Part shown: piece after piece, positions 1 to 7,226 of the stretch
Layout of the letters: each line of letters opens with the position of its first letter
Position numbering within the stretch: the stretch's first letter is position 1
From: Acidobacteriota bacterium
GTDB taxonomy: Bacteria; Acidobacteriota; Vicinamibacteria; Vicinamibacterales; JAKQTR01
Assembly (NCBI GenBank): GCA_029562975.1
Contig: JAKQTR010000053.1
Location: 1-64,000, forward strand
DNA length: 64,000 bases
Direction of reading: 5' to 3'
Translations under genes and position numbers: made by a program
The notes under the pieces: generated by a model
What the model was told of the DNA's origin: nothing
Database searches by the model: none
What the model saw: the letters and a program-made list of their open reading frames with translations, nothing else

Positions 1-1232
1 AGGATGTGGGCGAACCGGCCCGAGTCCGGCACGACGACCGAGAGCGGCCGCGTGACGACTTTCAGGTACCGCGCCGTCACGCCGGGGAAGTCGATCTCGA
101 AGCGGTTCTCGAACGCGCCGAACGGCGCCACCGGCACCGCCGATTCGCGCGTCCAGATGATGTTGTCCGGGCTGCTGTAGATCTCCCAGGAGAAGGCGTT
201 GGCGACCTCGATCGGCAGGGAGCGATCGACCCAGACCAGGACGCGGTTCACCTGCGTCGGGTTCAGGAAGTCCAGGCCGATGTTCCTCGCCTGGGCGTCC
301 AGCGGCGTCGCGGGTACGCCGAGGTCCACGCCGGCTCCCGCCGTGAGGTTGCCGTCGGCGAGGGCGGCGTGCTCCGTCAGCTTCGCCGTCGCCGGCGTGT
401 CGCTCTGTGCGGCGAGCGCCCGGTACGGCGTCAGGGGGAACTCGACTTCGCCGCCGCTTCCCCTCGCGTCCGTCCTGAGATCGTGGGAGTTGACATTGTA
501 GGTCGCGTTCCACAGCAGCCGCTTGGCGAGCAGCGCGGCCGAGTAGTCCACGCGGCCGCCGTGAACGATCTGCGTCGTCTCAAGCGCGTGCCGCGCATCG
601 TCGGTCCGGAGGTACGCGCCGCGGTAGTGGGCGCCGAGCCCCCCGTACGCGTAGTTGGAGACGAGCGTGCCGAAGTCCTTCGTCACGTCCTGGATCGCCC
701 GGTCCTCGTCGAATGTGTGCGTCCTGAGGAACTGGAAATCCGAGCGGGGCCCGCCCACGGGATTCCACAGGAGGTACCCGGCGAACTCGTCGTTGACCAG
801 CTTGACGTTCGAGAGGCCCGCGGTTCGCGAGCGATCTTCCCGCCGGAAGTAGCCGACCCCCGGCGCGAACACCGGGTTTGTCGAGCGGAGCAGGAAGAAC
901 GGCCGGTTCCGCGTGACCGTCGAATCCGTCCTGGCGCCGCCGGTCCCGACCGACATGAAGTTGACCTCGAACACGCCGCCCGCGTTCAGCGCGAGGGCCG
1001 GAAAGATCCGCGTGTCCAGGTTGAGCGTCAGCGCCGGGTACGTGGTCGTCGTGTCCGTCTTCGTGACCGTCCCGGACGCGAACGTCGTCGTGGTGGACAC
1101 GGAGCTGAAGACCGACTCGATGCCCTTCGTCAGGCCGGCAAACACGCCCTCTTGCGCGGAGGCCGGCCCGGCGCAGGTGAGGGCCAGCGCGCAGGCGAAG
1201 AGCGCGGCCCTGGCGGCGGCTCCCCGGCGCAC
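1..1232 (-). CDS. Secreted beta-rich protein with discoidin-like C-terminal part, probable outer-membrane/surface component (3' end outside window)
   Basis: The GTG start directly follows the stop codon of the upstream propeller gene, so the two are translationally coupled. About 410 residues are visible. The N-terminus is a clear signal peptide (RRGAAARAALFACALALTCA, cleavage near ASAQE). The body is rich in alternating hydrophobic/polar strands with many Tyr, Trp, Phe and Asn residues, which suits an outer-membrane beta-barrel. Around residues 310-400 there is a discoidin-like (F5/8 C) stretch with NRVLVWVDRSLP, SWEIYSSPDNIIW and ARYLKVVTRPLS. No haem motif is present. Its position downstream of omcS suggests a surface or conduit role in the same electron-transfer locus, but that role is inferred from context only. 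A wholly soluble surface protein is the alternative. Confidence 0.7.
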   Translation of the reverse strand, partial: MRRGAAARAALFACALALTCAGPASAQEGVFAGLTKGIESVFSSVSTTTTFASGTVTKTDTTTTYPALTLNLDTRIFPALALNAGGVFEVNFMSVGTGGARTDSTVTRNRPFFLLRSTNPVFAPGVGYFRREDRSRTAGLSNVKLVNDEFAGYLLWNPVGGPRSDFQFLRTHTFDEDRAIQDVTKDFGTLVSNYAYGGLGAHYRGAYLRTDDARHALETTQIVHGGRVDYSAALLAKRLLWNATYNVNSHDLRTDARGSGGEVEFPLTPYRALAAQSDTPATAKLTEHAALADGNLTAGAGVDLGVPATPLDAQARNIGLDFLNPTQVNRVLVWVDRSLPIEVANAFSWEIYSSPDNIIWTRESAVPVAPFGAFENRFEIDFPGVTARYLKVVTRPLSVVVPDSGRFAHI

Positions 1233-2606
1233 CTACTTCTCCCCCATCACGGCCACCCAGCGCGGGTCGTCGCCGACGTCGATCTCGGACGCGATCTTCC
1301 TGTCCGCGAGCCGGCCGATGACCAGGCTCCGGCGATCGGGGCTGACCATGTAGAGCGCGCTGCTCTCGGCGTCGACGGCGAGGTGCGCGACGCCCGACTG
1401 CGTGCGCATGGTGTACAGCGGCAGCAGCGTGTTGGGATCGTAGAACTCGACGACCGTGTCGCGGCTGCCGGCGACGCACACGAGATCGCGCACCGGGTCG
1501 ACCGCGACGGCGTCCACGCCGGCCCCGAGGCGCGCTTTCGAGGCGACGCCCAGCTGCCGAGCGTCGAGCACGGTCAGGTAGGGCGACCGCTCGTGGATCA
1601 CGAAGAGCCGGTCGCCGCGCCGGCTGAATGCCCCCCTGAGCGGGGCCAGGTCCGTCGAGAGCGTCGCCGCGAGGCTCCGGGCCGCCAGGTCGATCACCGA
1701 AACGGAGCTCGACAGCGTGTTGAAGACGAAGGCCCGCTTCCCCGACGGATCGACGAGCAGCGAACCCGGCCCGCTTCCCACGTTGATGCGCTCCTGCCGC
1801 GTCAGCGTGGCCGCGTCGAAGAAGCTGATGCTGTTCGATCCCGTGTTGGCCGAGACCAGCGTCAGCCCGTCCGGCGTCAGCGCCAGCTCGCGCGGCCGGT
1901 CGCCGGGAGACACACGGGTCCGCTCGAGGACCGAGGCCGTCGCCACGTCCACCGACTGGATCTCGTCGGCCGCCGGGCACGCCACATACGCCCGCCGGCG
2001 GCGCTGGTCGAGGGCCATCCCGGACGGACCCGCGCAGGTCTCGATGACCCCGACCGCCTGGCCAAGCCGCTTGTCGAACACCGTCATCGTGTTCGACCCG
2101 CCGTTGGTGACGAAGCCGGCCAGCTCGGCAATCGGCCTGGGCGGCGCGACGGCCGAGAACACGGGGCTGAACGCCGCGCCGTTCGTCAACGACTCGTCGT
2201 ACTTCAGGGTGAGCCAGACGAGCACGGCCTGCCGATCCGACACGACGAAGGGGAAATCGAGCCTGACCGGCGCCTCCGGCACGGCCAGCGCGACCGCGAC
2301 GGGGCCGTCTTGCAGGGCGGCCCGCCCGGCCTGGATGCTGAAGCCTGCGTAGGCGCCCGCCGGGAGCCGGCCGGACGCCAGGAGCCGCTGCCGTCCGGCG
2401 GCGGCGCCGATGTCCTTCAGGCGCAGCGCAATCGGGTGTTCCGAACCCGACGCCGCAACGGCGGAGACCGACGCGAGCGAGAGGGTCAGCCTCGAGGCGC
2501 TGGAGGCCAGCGGTTGGAGATAGAGATGGATTCCTCCGTCAGCCGCGCTGGCGAGAGCGGGGATCAGGAGTCCGATGAGGAAGAGCGCCACGCGCAGTGG
2601 GGACAC
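1233..2606 (-). CDS. YVTN-family beta-propeller protein, periplasmic or exported
   Basis: The protein has about 457 residues. I chose the GTG at 2606 because it gives a compact signal peptide (SPLRVALFLIGLLIPALASA); an ATG at 2645 would add 13 residues. The mature part begins with a beta-sandwich-like region of about 150 residues. It then shows repeated YVTN-type blades such as TNGGSNTMTVFDKRLG, PRELALTPDGLTLVSANTG, SLLVDPSGKRAFVFNT and AVDPVRDLVCVAGS. Such propellers usually act as protein-binding platforms. It sits between the OmcS-type cytochrome and the beta-rich surface protein on the same strand, directly abutting the latter. A role in assembly or anchoring of the cytochrome is inference. 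Confidence 0.75.
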   Translation of the reverse strand: MSPLRVALFLIGLLIPALASAADGGIHLYLQPLASSASRLTLSLASVSAVAASGSEHPIALRLKDIGAAAGRQRLLASGRLPAGAYAGFSIQAGRAALQDGPVAVALAVPEAPVRLDFPFVVSDRQAVLVWLTLKYDESLTNGAAFSPVFSAVAPPRPIAELAGFVTNGGSNTMTVFDKRLGQAVGVIETCAGPSGMALDQRRRRAYVACPAADEIQSVDVATASVLERTRVSPGDRPRELALTPDGLTLVSANTGSNSISFFDAATLTRQERINVGSGPGSLLVDPSGKRAFVFNTLSSSVSVIDLAARSLAATLSTDLAPLRGAFSRRGDRLFVIHERSPYLTVLDARQLGVASKARLGAGVDAVAVDPVRDLVCVAGSRDTVVEFYDPNTLLPLYTMRTQSGVAHLAVDAESSALYMVSPDRRSLVIGRLADRKIASEIDVGDDPRWVAVMGEK

Positions 2607-2718
2607 GGCCTCGTCGCCAGGGAGACGGCGCCGCGCGGCGATCATCCCCGCACGCACAGGGAACTCCCGCCGGACCGTTCCAGGGTCCCGGTTGCCGGAC
2701 GGCACGCCCGCGAGAGAA

Positions 2719-2745
2719 GAGGGCTGGGTTCGAGGCCCAGCCCTC
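2719..2745 (-). terminator. Stem-loop 33 nt downstream of omcS (partial terminator or RNA stabiliser)
   Basis: A perfect 10-bp GC-rich stem (GAGGGCTGGG with CCCAGCCCTC) encloses a 7-nt loop. It lies between the omcS stop and the start of the propeller gene. On the minus strand it is followed by TTCTCTCGCG, not a clean U-tract. It may attenuate read-through or protect the 3' end of the omcS message rather than stop all transcription. Confidence 0.5.
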
Positions 2746-2777
2746 CACACCACATCACATGACGGCTTGAGCCCGAT

Positions 2778-4025
2778 CTAGTCCTTCGCGTGGCACTTGT
2801 TGCAGAGCACGCGCTGGTACGCGGCAAACGCGGTCACGGGCCGATCGTAGTACGCCGCCTGGGTCTCTGCCCCGAGGCGCCCCCGGGCGAACTGGGGAAC
2901 CGACGGCGTCGTGTCCGTGCCGGGGTAGAGGCTGTTCCAGATCATGAACTCGCCTTCCATGTTCCAGCGCAGGGCGTATTCGAAGCCGCTCGCGTGCGCG
3001 CGGTGGCAGGACAGGCACATGACCTTGTCGCTGGCACCCGGCCCGCCCAGCTGCGAGTTGTCGATCTTCGCGTGGGCCGCGAGGGTCGCGATGTCGCCCG
3101 TGTTCTCGGCAAACGGCACCAGCGACGTGTAGGCGGTGGCCGACGACCCGGTCAGATCGCCTGACTTGACGTACGAGTTGTAGACCAGGGCCAGGTTCGA
3201 CCCGAGGCTCTGATCGACCGGGTGCACGTAGTTGCCGCTGGAGTGCATGCCGGGGTGGCACGAGGCGCACCAGTTGCCCCACGTGTTGATCGAGCTGGCG
3301 CCGTAGGCCACGCGGGTCTGCGTCGAAGCTTCGGTCCGGTTGTACGTGGACGGCGCGACAGCAATCGCGACGCCCGTGAAGGTGACGCCAGTCACGTGGG
3401 AGTCGTTCAGGCCGCGCAGGAGGCGGTAGTTGCCCACGGTGAAGCCGGCTGCCGGAATCGCGCCGTACGAGCCGGAGCCCATGACCGGCTCGGTCGTCCC
3501 GGTCGTGTAGGTCCCCGACGAGGTGCGGCGGACGCGGCCGTGCGGGTCGTGGCAGCTGGTGCACGCGAGCTGGGACGACGGGAACGTGCCGCCTGGAGCC
3601 GTCGTGTTCACCGTGTCCGCCACGAAGGACGTGTCGGCCGCCACGATGTTGTGGCCGTGCGTCTCGCCCTGCTCGACGGTGGTCGTGCCGCGGACGGTGA
3701 AGGTGTAGGTCTTCTTCAGCCAGCCGAAGTCGCCGCCAGGCGTCCGCTGCAGCGGCGGAACGCCCGCCGGCATGTCGGACTCGGCCGTCGCGATGTGATA
3801 CCCGTTCGGTCCCGTGTCGCCCGCGTGCATGTGGCACGACAGGCAGGTCGAGGCTCCGTCGGTGCCCACGAGCAGGTAGTTGCCCCCCGGCTTCGGCGAG
3901 TGCATGCTGTGGCACCCTCCGCACTCGGCGACGCCACCGGAATGGAACGCCTCAGGGGCGGGGCTCGCCAGCAGGAGCAGGGCAGCGCCGGCCAGCACAG
4001 CCAACCCGATTTTTAGTGCTTTCAT
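2778..4025 (-). CDS. omcS: OmcS-type hexahaem c-type cytochrome (extracellular cytochrome nanowire subunit)
   Basis: The 415-residue protein has a signal peptide (residues 1 to about 26) and six CxxCH motifs at 35, 61, 155, 253, 337 and 408. This equals the haem count and is close to the length (about 430) of Geobacter OmcS, which polymerises into extracellular filaments. From memory of that protein, several blocks are nearly identical: FHSGGVAEC at the mature N-terminus, HAGDTGP, GGDFGWLKKTYT, APSTYNRTEA with TQTRVAYG, SGDLTG, CLSCHRAHASGF and the terminus LCNKCHAKD. Extra His residues for bis-His ligation and inter-subunit contacts are plentiful. The ATG at 4025 follows a GGAGGG ribosome site at good spacing. 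A candidate sigma-54 promoter lies 63 nt upstream. Function in long-range electron transfer to minerals or partners is inferred from the family. Confidence 0.93.
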   Translation of the reverse strand: MKALKIGLAVLAGAALLLLASPAPEAFHSGGVAECGGCHSMHSPKPGGNYLLVGTDGASTCLSCHMHAGDTGPNGYHIATAESDMPAGVPPLQRTPGGDFGWLKKTYTFTVRGTTTVEQGETHGHNIVAADTSFVADTVNTTAPGGTFPSSQLACTSCHDPHGRVRRTSSGTYTTGTTEPVMGSGSYGAIPAAGFTVGNYRLLRGLNDSHVTGVTFTGVAIAVAPSTYNRTEASTQTRVAYGASSINTWGNWCASCHPGMHSSGNYVHPVDQSLGSNLALVYNSYVKSGDLTGSSATAYTSLVPFAENTGDIATLAAHAKIDNSQLGGPGASDKVMCLSCHRAHASGFEYALRWNMEGEFMIWNSLYPGTDTTPSVPQFARGRLGAETQAAYYDRPVTAFAAYQRVLCNKCHAKD

Positions 4026-4087
4026 CCTGACCCTCCGAAATGATGACAGCTTCGCCGAAGGCAAGCCTCACCAGCATGCCACAAACG

Positions 4088-4104
4088 TGCAATTCCGGAT
4101 CCAA
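4088..4104 (-). promoter_or_regulatory. Candidate sigma-54 (-24/-12) promoter of omcS
   Basis: Read on the minus strand the site is TTGGATCCGGAATTGCA. It has the obligatory GG and GC dinucleotides separated by exactly 10 nt, a TTGG -24 core and a perfect TTGCA -12 core; the CACG part of the -24 box is not conserved. Transcription would begin near 4077, giving a leader of about 52 nt before the omcS ATG. The nearby NtrC-type activator gene (5849-7222) makes the call more plausible. Confidence 0.6.
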
Positions 4105-4265
4105 CCTCCCGTCGCGGCGTGCGCCAACGCAACTTCTTCCTGTGCAATCGTTTTGGCCGCGCCGGCGCGTTCGAACCCAGCGCCCGACCGCCTCGAGCTG
4201 CGCGAGATCCCTCACGCCGGGTGATTTCACGCATCCGGGGCCCCCTCGCCGCCCGGCGGCAGCGC

Positions 4266-5252
4266 CTACCGGGGCGCCAGCGCGAAGACGCTGATGCCCC
4301 GACGGCGCCCCTGAGCCACGTACACTCGGTCGAGCCGGTCGACGGCCACGTCCTCCGGAACAATGAGGTTCTCGGGAGCGGGCCCCCTGTAGCCGAACTC
4401 CCCGACGAAGCCGAAGTCCTTGTCGAAAAGCATCACCACGCACTTCAGCTTGTCGGCCACCAGGAGGTTGCCGCGGCGGTCCACCGCGATGCCCGCGACG
4501 ATGCCGAACCTTCCCGGCACGGCGCCTGGCCTCCCGAACTCCGTGAGCCCCCCGTCCTCCGCTATCTTGTAGACCCGGAAGACCGACGGCAGCGTCAGGA
4601 AGATGCTGCCCTCTTCGTCCACGCTGAATCCGAGGGCTTCCGTTCCGCCCCTCTGCCGCTCCTCCGGCTGCATCATCGACGGGAGATCGACGTGCCTTAG
4701 AAACGTCCCCTTGGCGTCGGTGACGATGACGCTCGAGGCGGCGAGCGAGGCGAAGTAGAACCGTTCTTTGCGCAGCACCATCCGGTTCGCATGGAACGCC
4801 AGGCCCTCCGGCAGGCCGCCGATCTCGATCGGGCCGAGCGGCTCCCCCCTGAAGTTGCAGCGGGTCACCAGCGAGCGCGAGTCCTTGTACGAGAGCAGGA
4901 CGATGTCGCCGCCGGGCTCCACGGCGAGGTCGAGGATCTGGCCCAGGTCCAGGTCCGCGCCGAAGCTGTAGAACTCCATGCCGGAACGGTTGAACACGCG
5001 GATCGTGTTCTGGTAGATGACCAGCACCTCGTCACGTTCCGCATCGACCCGGACCCGCGCCCCGTCGTCGCGCAGCGGCCCCGAGAAGCTCGATAGGCTG
5101 TACAGGTAGGCTGCCGGCGCCTGCGCGAGGGCGGCGCTGCCGGACAGCACCAGGATCCAGACCGCCGCAGCGGCGCAGCGGGCACCATCCCGACGTTGCG
5201 AGCGCCGTCCTGACGCCAGCGTCCCGTGCCGACGCGTCCGGATCTCAGTCAT
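4266..5252 (-). CDS. NHL-repeat beta-propeller protein, exported, OmcS-locus partner
   Basis: About 328 residues from the ATG at 5252; an in-frame ATG at 5267 is also possible. After an Arg-rich N-terminus comes a hydrophobic export segment (AAAAVWILVLSGSAALA). The rest shows NHL-type blades: LDLAVEPGGDIVLLSYKD, ALGFSVDEEGSIFLTL, GIAVDRRGNLLVADK and DVAVDRLDRVYVAQG. I recall, without being able to check, that an NHL-repeat gene also borders omcS in Geobacter, so this may be a conserved assembly or anchoring partner. It lies 35 nt downstream of a small receiver-like gene and 240 nt upstream of omcS. Confidence 0.75.
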   Translation of the reverse strand: MTEIRTRRHGTLASGRRSQRRDGARCAAAAVWILVLSGSAALAQAPAAYLYSLSSFSGPLRDDGARVRVDAERDEVLVIYQNTIRVFNRSGMEFYSFGADLDLGQILDLAVEPGGDIVLLSYKDSRSLVTRCNFRGEPLGPIEIGGLPEGLAFHANRMVLRKERFYFASLAASSVIVTDAKGTFLRHVDLPSMMQPEERQRGGTEALGFSVDEEGSIFLTLPSVFRVYKIAEDGGLTEFGRPGAVPGRFGIVAGIAVDRRGNLLVADKLKCVVMLFDKDFGFVGEFGYRGPAPENLIVPEDVAVDRLDRVYVAQGRRRGISVFALAPR

Positions 5253-5287
5253 GCTGGTCCACAGCATCCAGCGGGCCGCGCGGCCTG

Positions 5288-5686
5288 TCAAGGGTTTCCG
5301 CGCCGACCCGCCATGCCGCCAGCAGCCAGCCCGAGATGCGCCACGGAGGCGACCTTCTCGAGGTCGAGCGGTTTGGTGAGGAGAACTTGCCCCGGACCGC
5401 ATGCAAGGCGCAGCTCGTCAGCGCGGTCCTGGTCTGCGAGCAGAACGAGGCGCGTGCGCGGGTGGTAGGCCCGCATCGAGGCGGCCACATCAGCCGCGCT
5501 TCCCGACACGGAGGACACCGCCACGAACGCCAGCGAGAAACTCGCCCGGCTCAGCCACGCCGCGGCTTCGCTCCACGTGGCGACGGCCTGCACGTCGAAC
5601 CCGGCCGTCTCGAGGGCCCGGGTCAACGCCCAGCGTCCCAGCTCCGTGTCTTCGGCCACCAGCGCCAACGCACGCCGAGTGATCAT
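5288..5686 (-). CDS. Stand-alone degenerate response-regulator receiver domain
   Basis: The 132-residue protein has the overall receiver fold pattern: an acidic pair in LALVAEDTE, helices with WALTRALETAGFDV, and a conserved Lys in LLTKPLDLEKVA. At the phospho-acceptor position the sequence reads FSLAFVAVSSVSG, so the aspartate is missing. The switch Thr/Ser region reads LVLLADQD, also atypical. No output domain is present. It probably works as a phosphorylation-independent adaptor, if at all. The start (ATG 5686) has a weak ribosome site, so it is not certain. It lies between the NtrC-type regulator and the NHL gene and may be co-transcribed with the latter. Confidence 0.65.
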   Translation of the reverse strand: MITRRALALVAEDTELGRWALTRALETAGFDVQAVATWSEAAAWLSRASFSLAFVAVSSVSGSAADVAASMRAYHPRTRLVLLADQDRADELRLACGPGQVLLTKPLDLEKVASVAHLGLAAGGMAGRRGNP

Positions 5687-5848
5687 CGTCGGATGCCTGG
5701 CTCGGTCTTCTCCCGTTCCGTGAATCAATCGCCGTGCCAGGAGGGTCGGCCGCCGGTGGCGCCCAAGCGGCGGCCTGGCGCGGCTCGTACGGCGGGATGA
5801 GGGCGCCGACCTGCGGTGAATCCCGCACCAGTGCGCGAGATCACGCGC

Positions 5849-7222
5849 TCAGCGCTCGATGCCGAACTTCTTGAGCCTTGTGCGGAGGGCGTCCCTGGAG
5901 ATGTCGAGCAGGCGCGCGGCGTGCGTCTGATTGCCCCCGGCCGCCGCCATGGCCTGGCGGACCAGGGACTCCTCGACCCGTTCGAGCGACACGCCGCCGA
6001 TCGGCAGCGTGAACTCGCCCGGGGGCCCGCTGGCGCGCCCGCCGGCCGGGGGCGTCAGCTGGCACGGCAGGCCGCTCGGGGTGATCTGTTCGCCGTCCTC
6101 GAGGATCACCGCCCGCTCGATGGCGTTCTTCAGCTCCCTGGCGTTGCCCGGCCAGTCGTACTGCGTCATGACGTCCATCGCCGCGTCCGACACGCCGAGG
6201 ACGGGCTTGTGGAACTTGAGCGCGAGCTGCCGGAGAAAATGCCGCGCCAGGGGCGGAATGTCCTGCCGCCGCTCGCGCAGCGGCGGAATCGCCAGTTCGA
6301 TCACGCGGAGCCGGTAGAGCAGGTCGCGCCGGAATTCGCCCTGCCGGACGGCGGCGTCGAGATCGCGGTTGGTGGCGGCGATGACGCGCAGATCGACGGT
6401 GATGTCGCGCGACCCGCCGACGCGCCGGAAGGTCAGGCTCTCGAGGACGCGCAGGATCTTGGGCTGGAGCGACGGCTTGAGTTCGCCGACTTCGTCGAGG
6501 TACAGGGTGCCCCCGTCGGCGAGCTCGAACACCCCCTTCTTCAGAAACCGCGCGTCGGTGAACGCGCCCTTCTCGTGCCCGAAGAGCTCCGACTCCATGA
6601 GCGTGTCGGGAATCGCCGCGCAGTTGACCGCCACGAACGGGTGGTCCGCCCGCGAGCTCCGGCGGTGCAGCGTCCGGGCGAAGAGGTCCTTCCCGGTGCC
6701 GCTCTCGCCGGTCAGCAGGACGGCGCCGGCGTCGCTGGCGGCGAGCCGGTCGAGCATCCTGACGCACGCCGCGATGGCGGGCGACTCGCCGACGATGGTC
6801 GTGTCCGCCAGTTCCTGGTCGCCGGACCGCAGCCGGACGACCTCCTCGCGCAGGCGACGCGCTTCCAGGCCGTAGCGCAGCGTGACGCCGAGCGCGTCGA
6901 AGTCGACGGGCTTGGGCAGGAAGTCGAACACCCCGAGCTTGAAGGCCGCGACGGCGTCGGGCACGCCGCCGTGGGCCGTCACCATGATCACCACCGCCTG
7001 CGGATCGATGGCGCGGATCTGGCGCAGCACCTCGACGCCGTTCTGGTCGGGCAATTGCAGGTCGAGCAGCACGAGATCGGGCAGGTGACGCGTGAACGCG
7101 TCGAGGCCGGACTGCCCGTCGGCGGCCTCGAGCACCTCGTAGCCCCACGTGGTGAGCTGCCGGCCCATGGCCCAGCGCTGCAGCTGGTCGTCGTCGATGA
7201 CGAGGATGCGGTCCCTGACCAT
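5849..7222 (-). CDS. NtrC-family sigma-54-dependent response regulator
   Basis: The 457-residue protein has three domains in order. The receiver (1-120) has ILVIDDD, phospho-acceptor Asp in LVLLDLQLPD and Lys in FLPKPVD. The AAA+ domain (about 140-375) has Walker A GESGTGKD, Walker B GGTLYLDEVGE and the arginine-finger region. The C-terminal Fis-type helix-turn-helix contains NQTHAARLLDISRDALRTRL. The sigma-54 contact loop reads GAFTDA instead of GAFTGA, a variant seen in other family members. It starts 4 nt after the stop of the haem-binding kinase gene, so the two form a two-component operon. The sigma-54-like promoter of omcS, 1.8 kb downstream, is an obvious candidate target. Confidence 0.9.
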   Translation of the reverse strand: MVRDRILVIDDDQLQRWAMGRQLTTWGYEVLEAADGQSGLDAFTRHLPDLVLLDLQLPDQNGVEVLRQIRAIDPQAVVIMVTAHGGVPDAVAAFKLGVFDFLPKPVDFDALGVTLRYGLEARRLREEVVRLRSGDQELADTTIVGESPAIAACVRMLDRLAASDAGAVLLTGESGTGKDLFARTLHRRSSRADHPFVAVNCAAIPDTLMESELFGHEKGAFTDARFLKKGVFELADGGTLYLDEVGELKPSLQPKILRVLESLTFRRVGGSRDITVDLRVIAATNRDLDAAVRQGEFRRDLLYRLRVIELAIPPLRERRQDIPPLARHFLRQLALKFHKPVLGVSDAAMDVMTQYDWPGNARELKNAIERAVILEDGEQITPSGLPCQLTPPAGGRASGPPGEFTLPIGGVSLERVEESLVRQAMAAAGGNQTHAARLLDISRDALRTRLKKFGIER

Positions 7223-7226
7223 CCGC

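Noticed and set aside
2719-2752. tRNA-like T-arm (stem CTGGG/CCCAG with loop TTCGAGG) followed by CCCTCCACACCA
   Set aside because: No matching acceptor strand or anticodon arm lies upstream, and the same bases form a longer 10-bp stem just downstream of omcS.
6-2762. Very long open frame on the plus strand (918 codons)
   Set aside because: Its composition is Arg/Pro/Gly-rich without any family signature; the minus strand here encodes signal-peptide-bearing propeller and beta-rich proteins. It is a GC-rich antisense artefact.
4041-4080. A second -24/-12-like arrangement (TGGTGAGGCTTGC on the minus strand)
   Set aside because: The GG and GC are 8 nt apart instead of 10, which is not tolerated by sigma-54.
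6508-6580. GAFTDA in the NtrC-type regulator read as a loss of sigma-54 contact
   Set aside because: GAFTDA occurs in other members of the family, so the change alone does not argue against sigma-54 activation.
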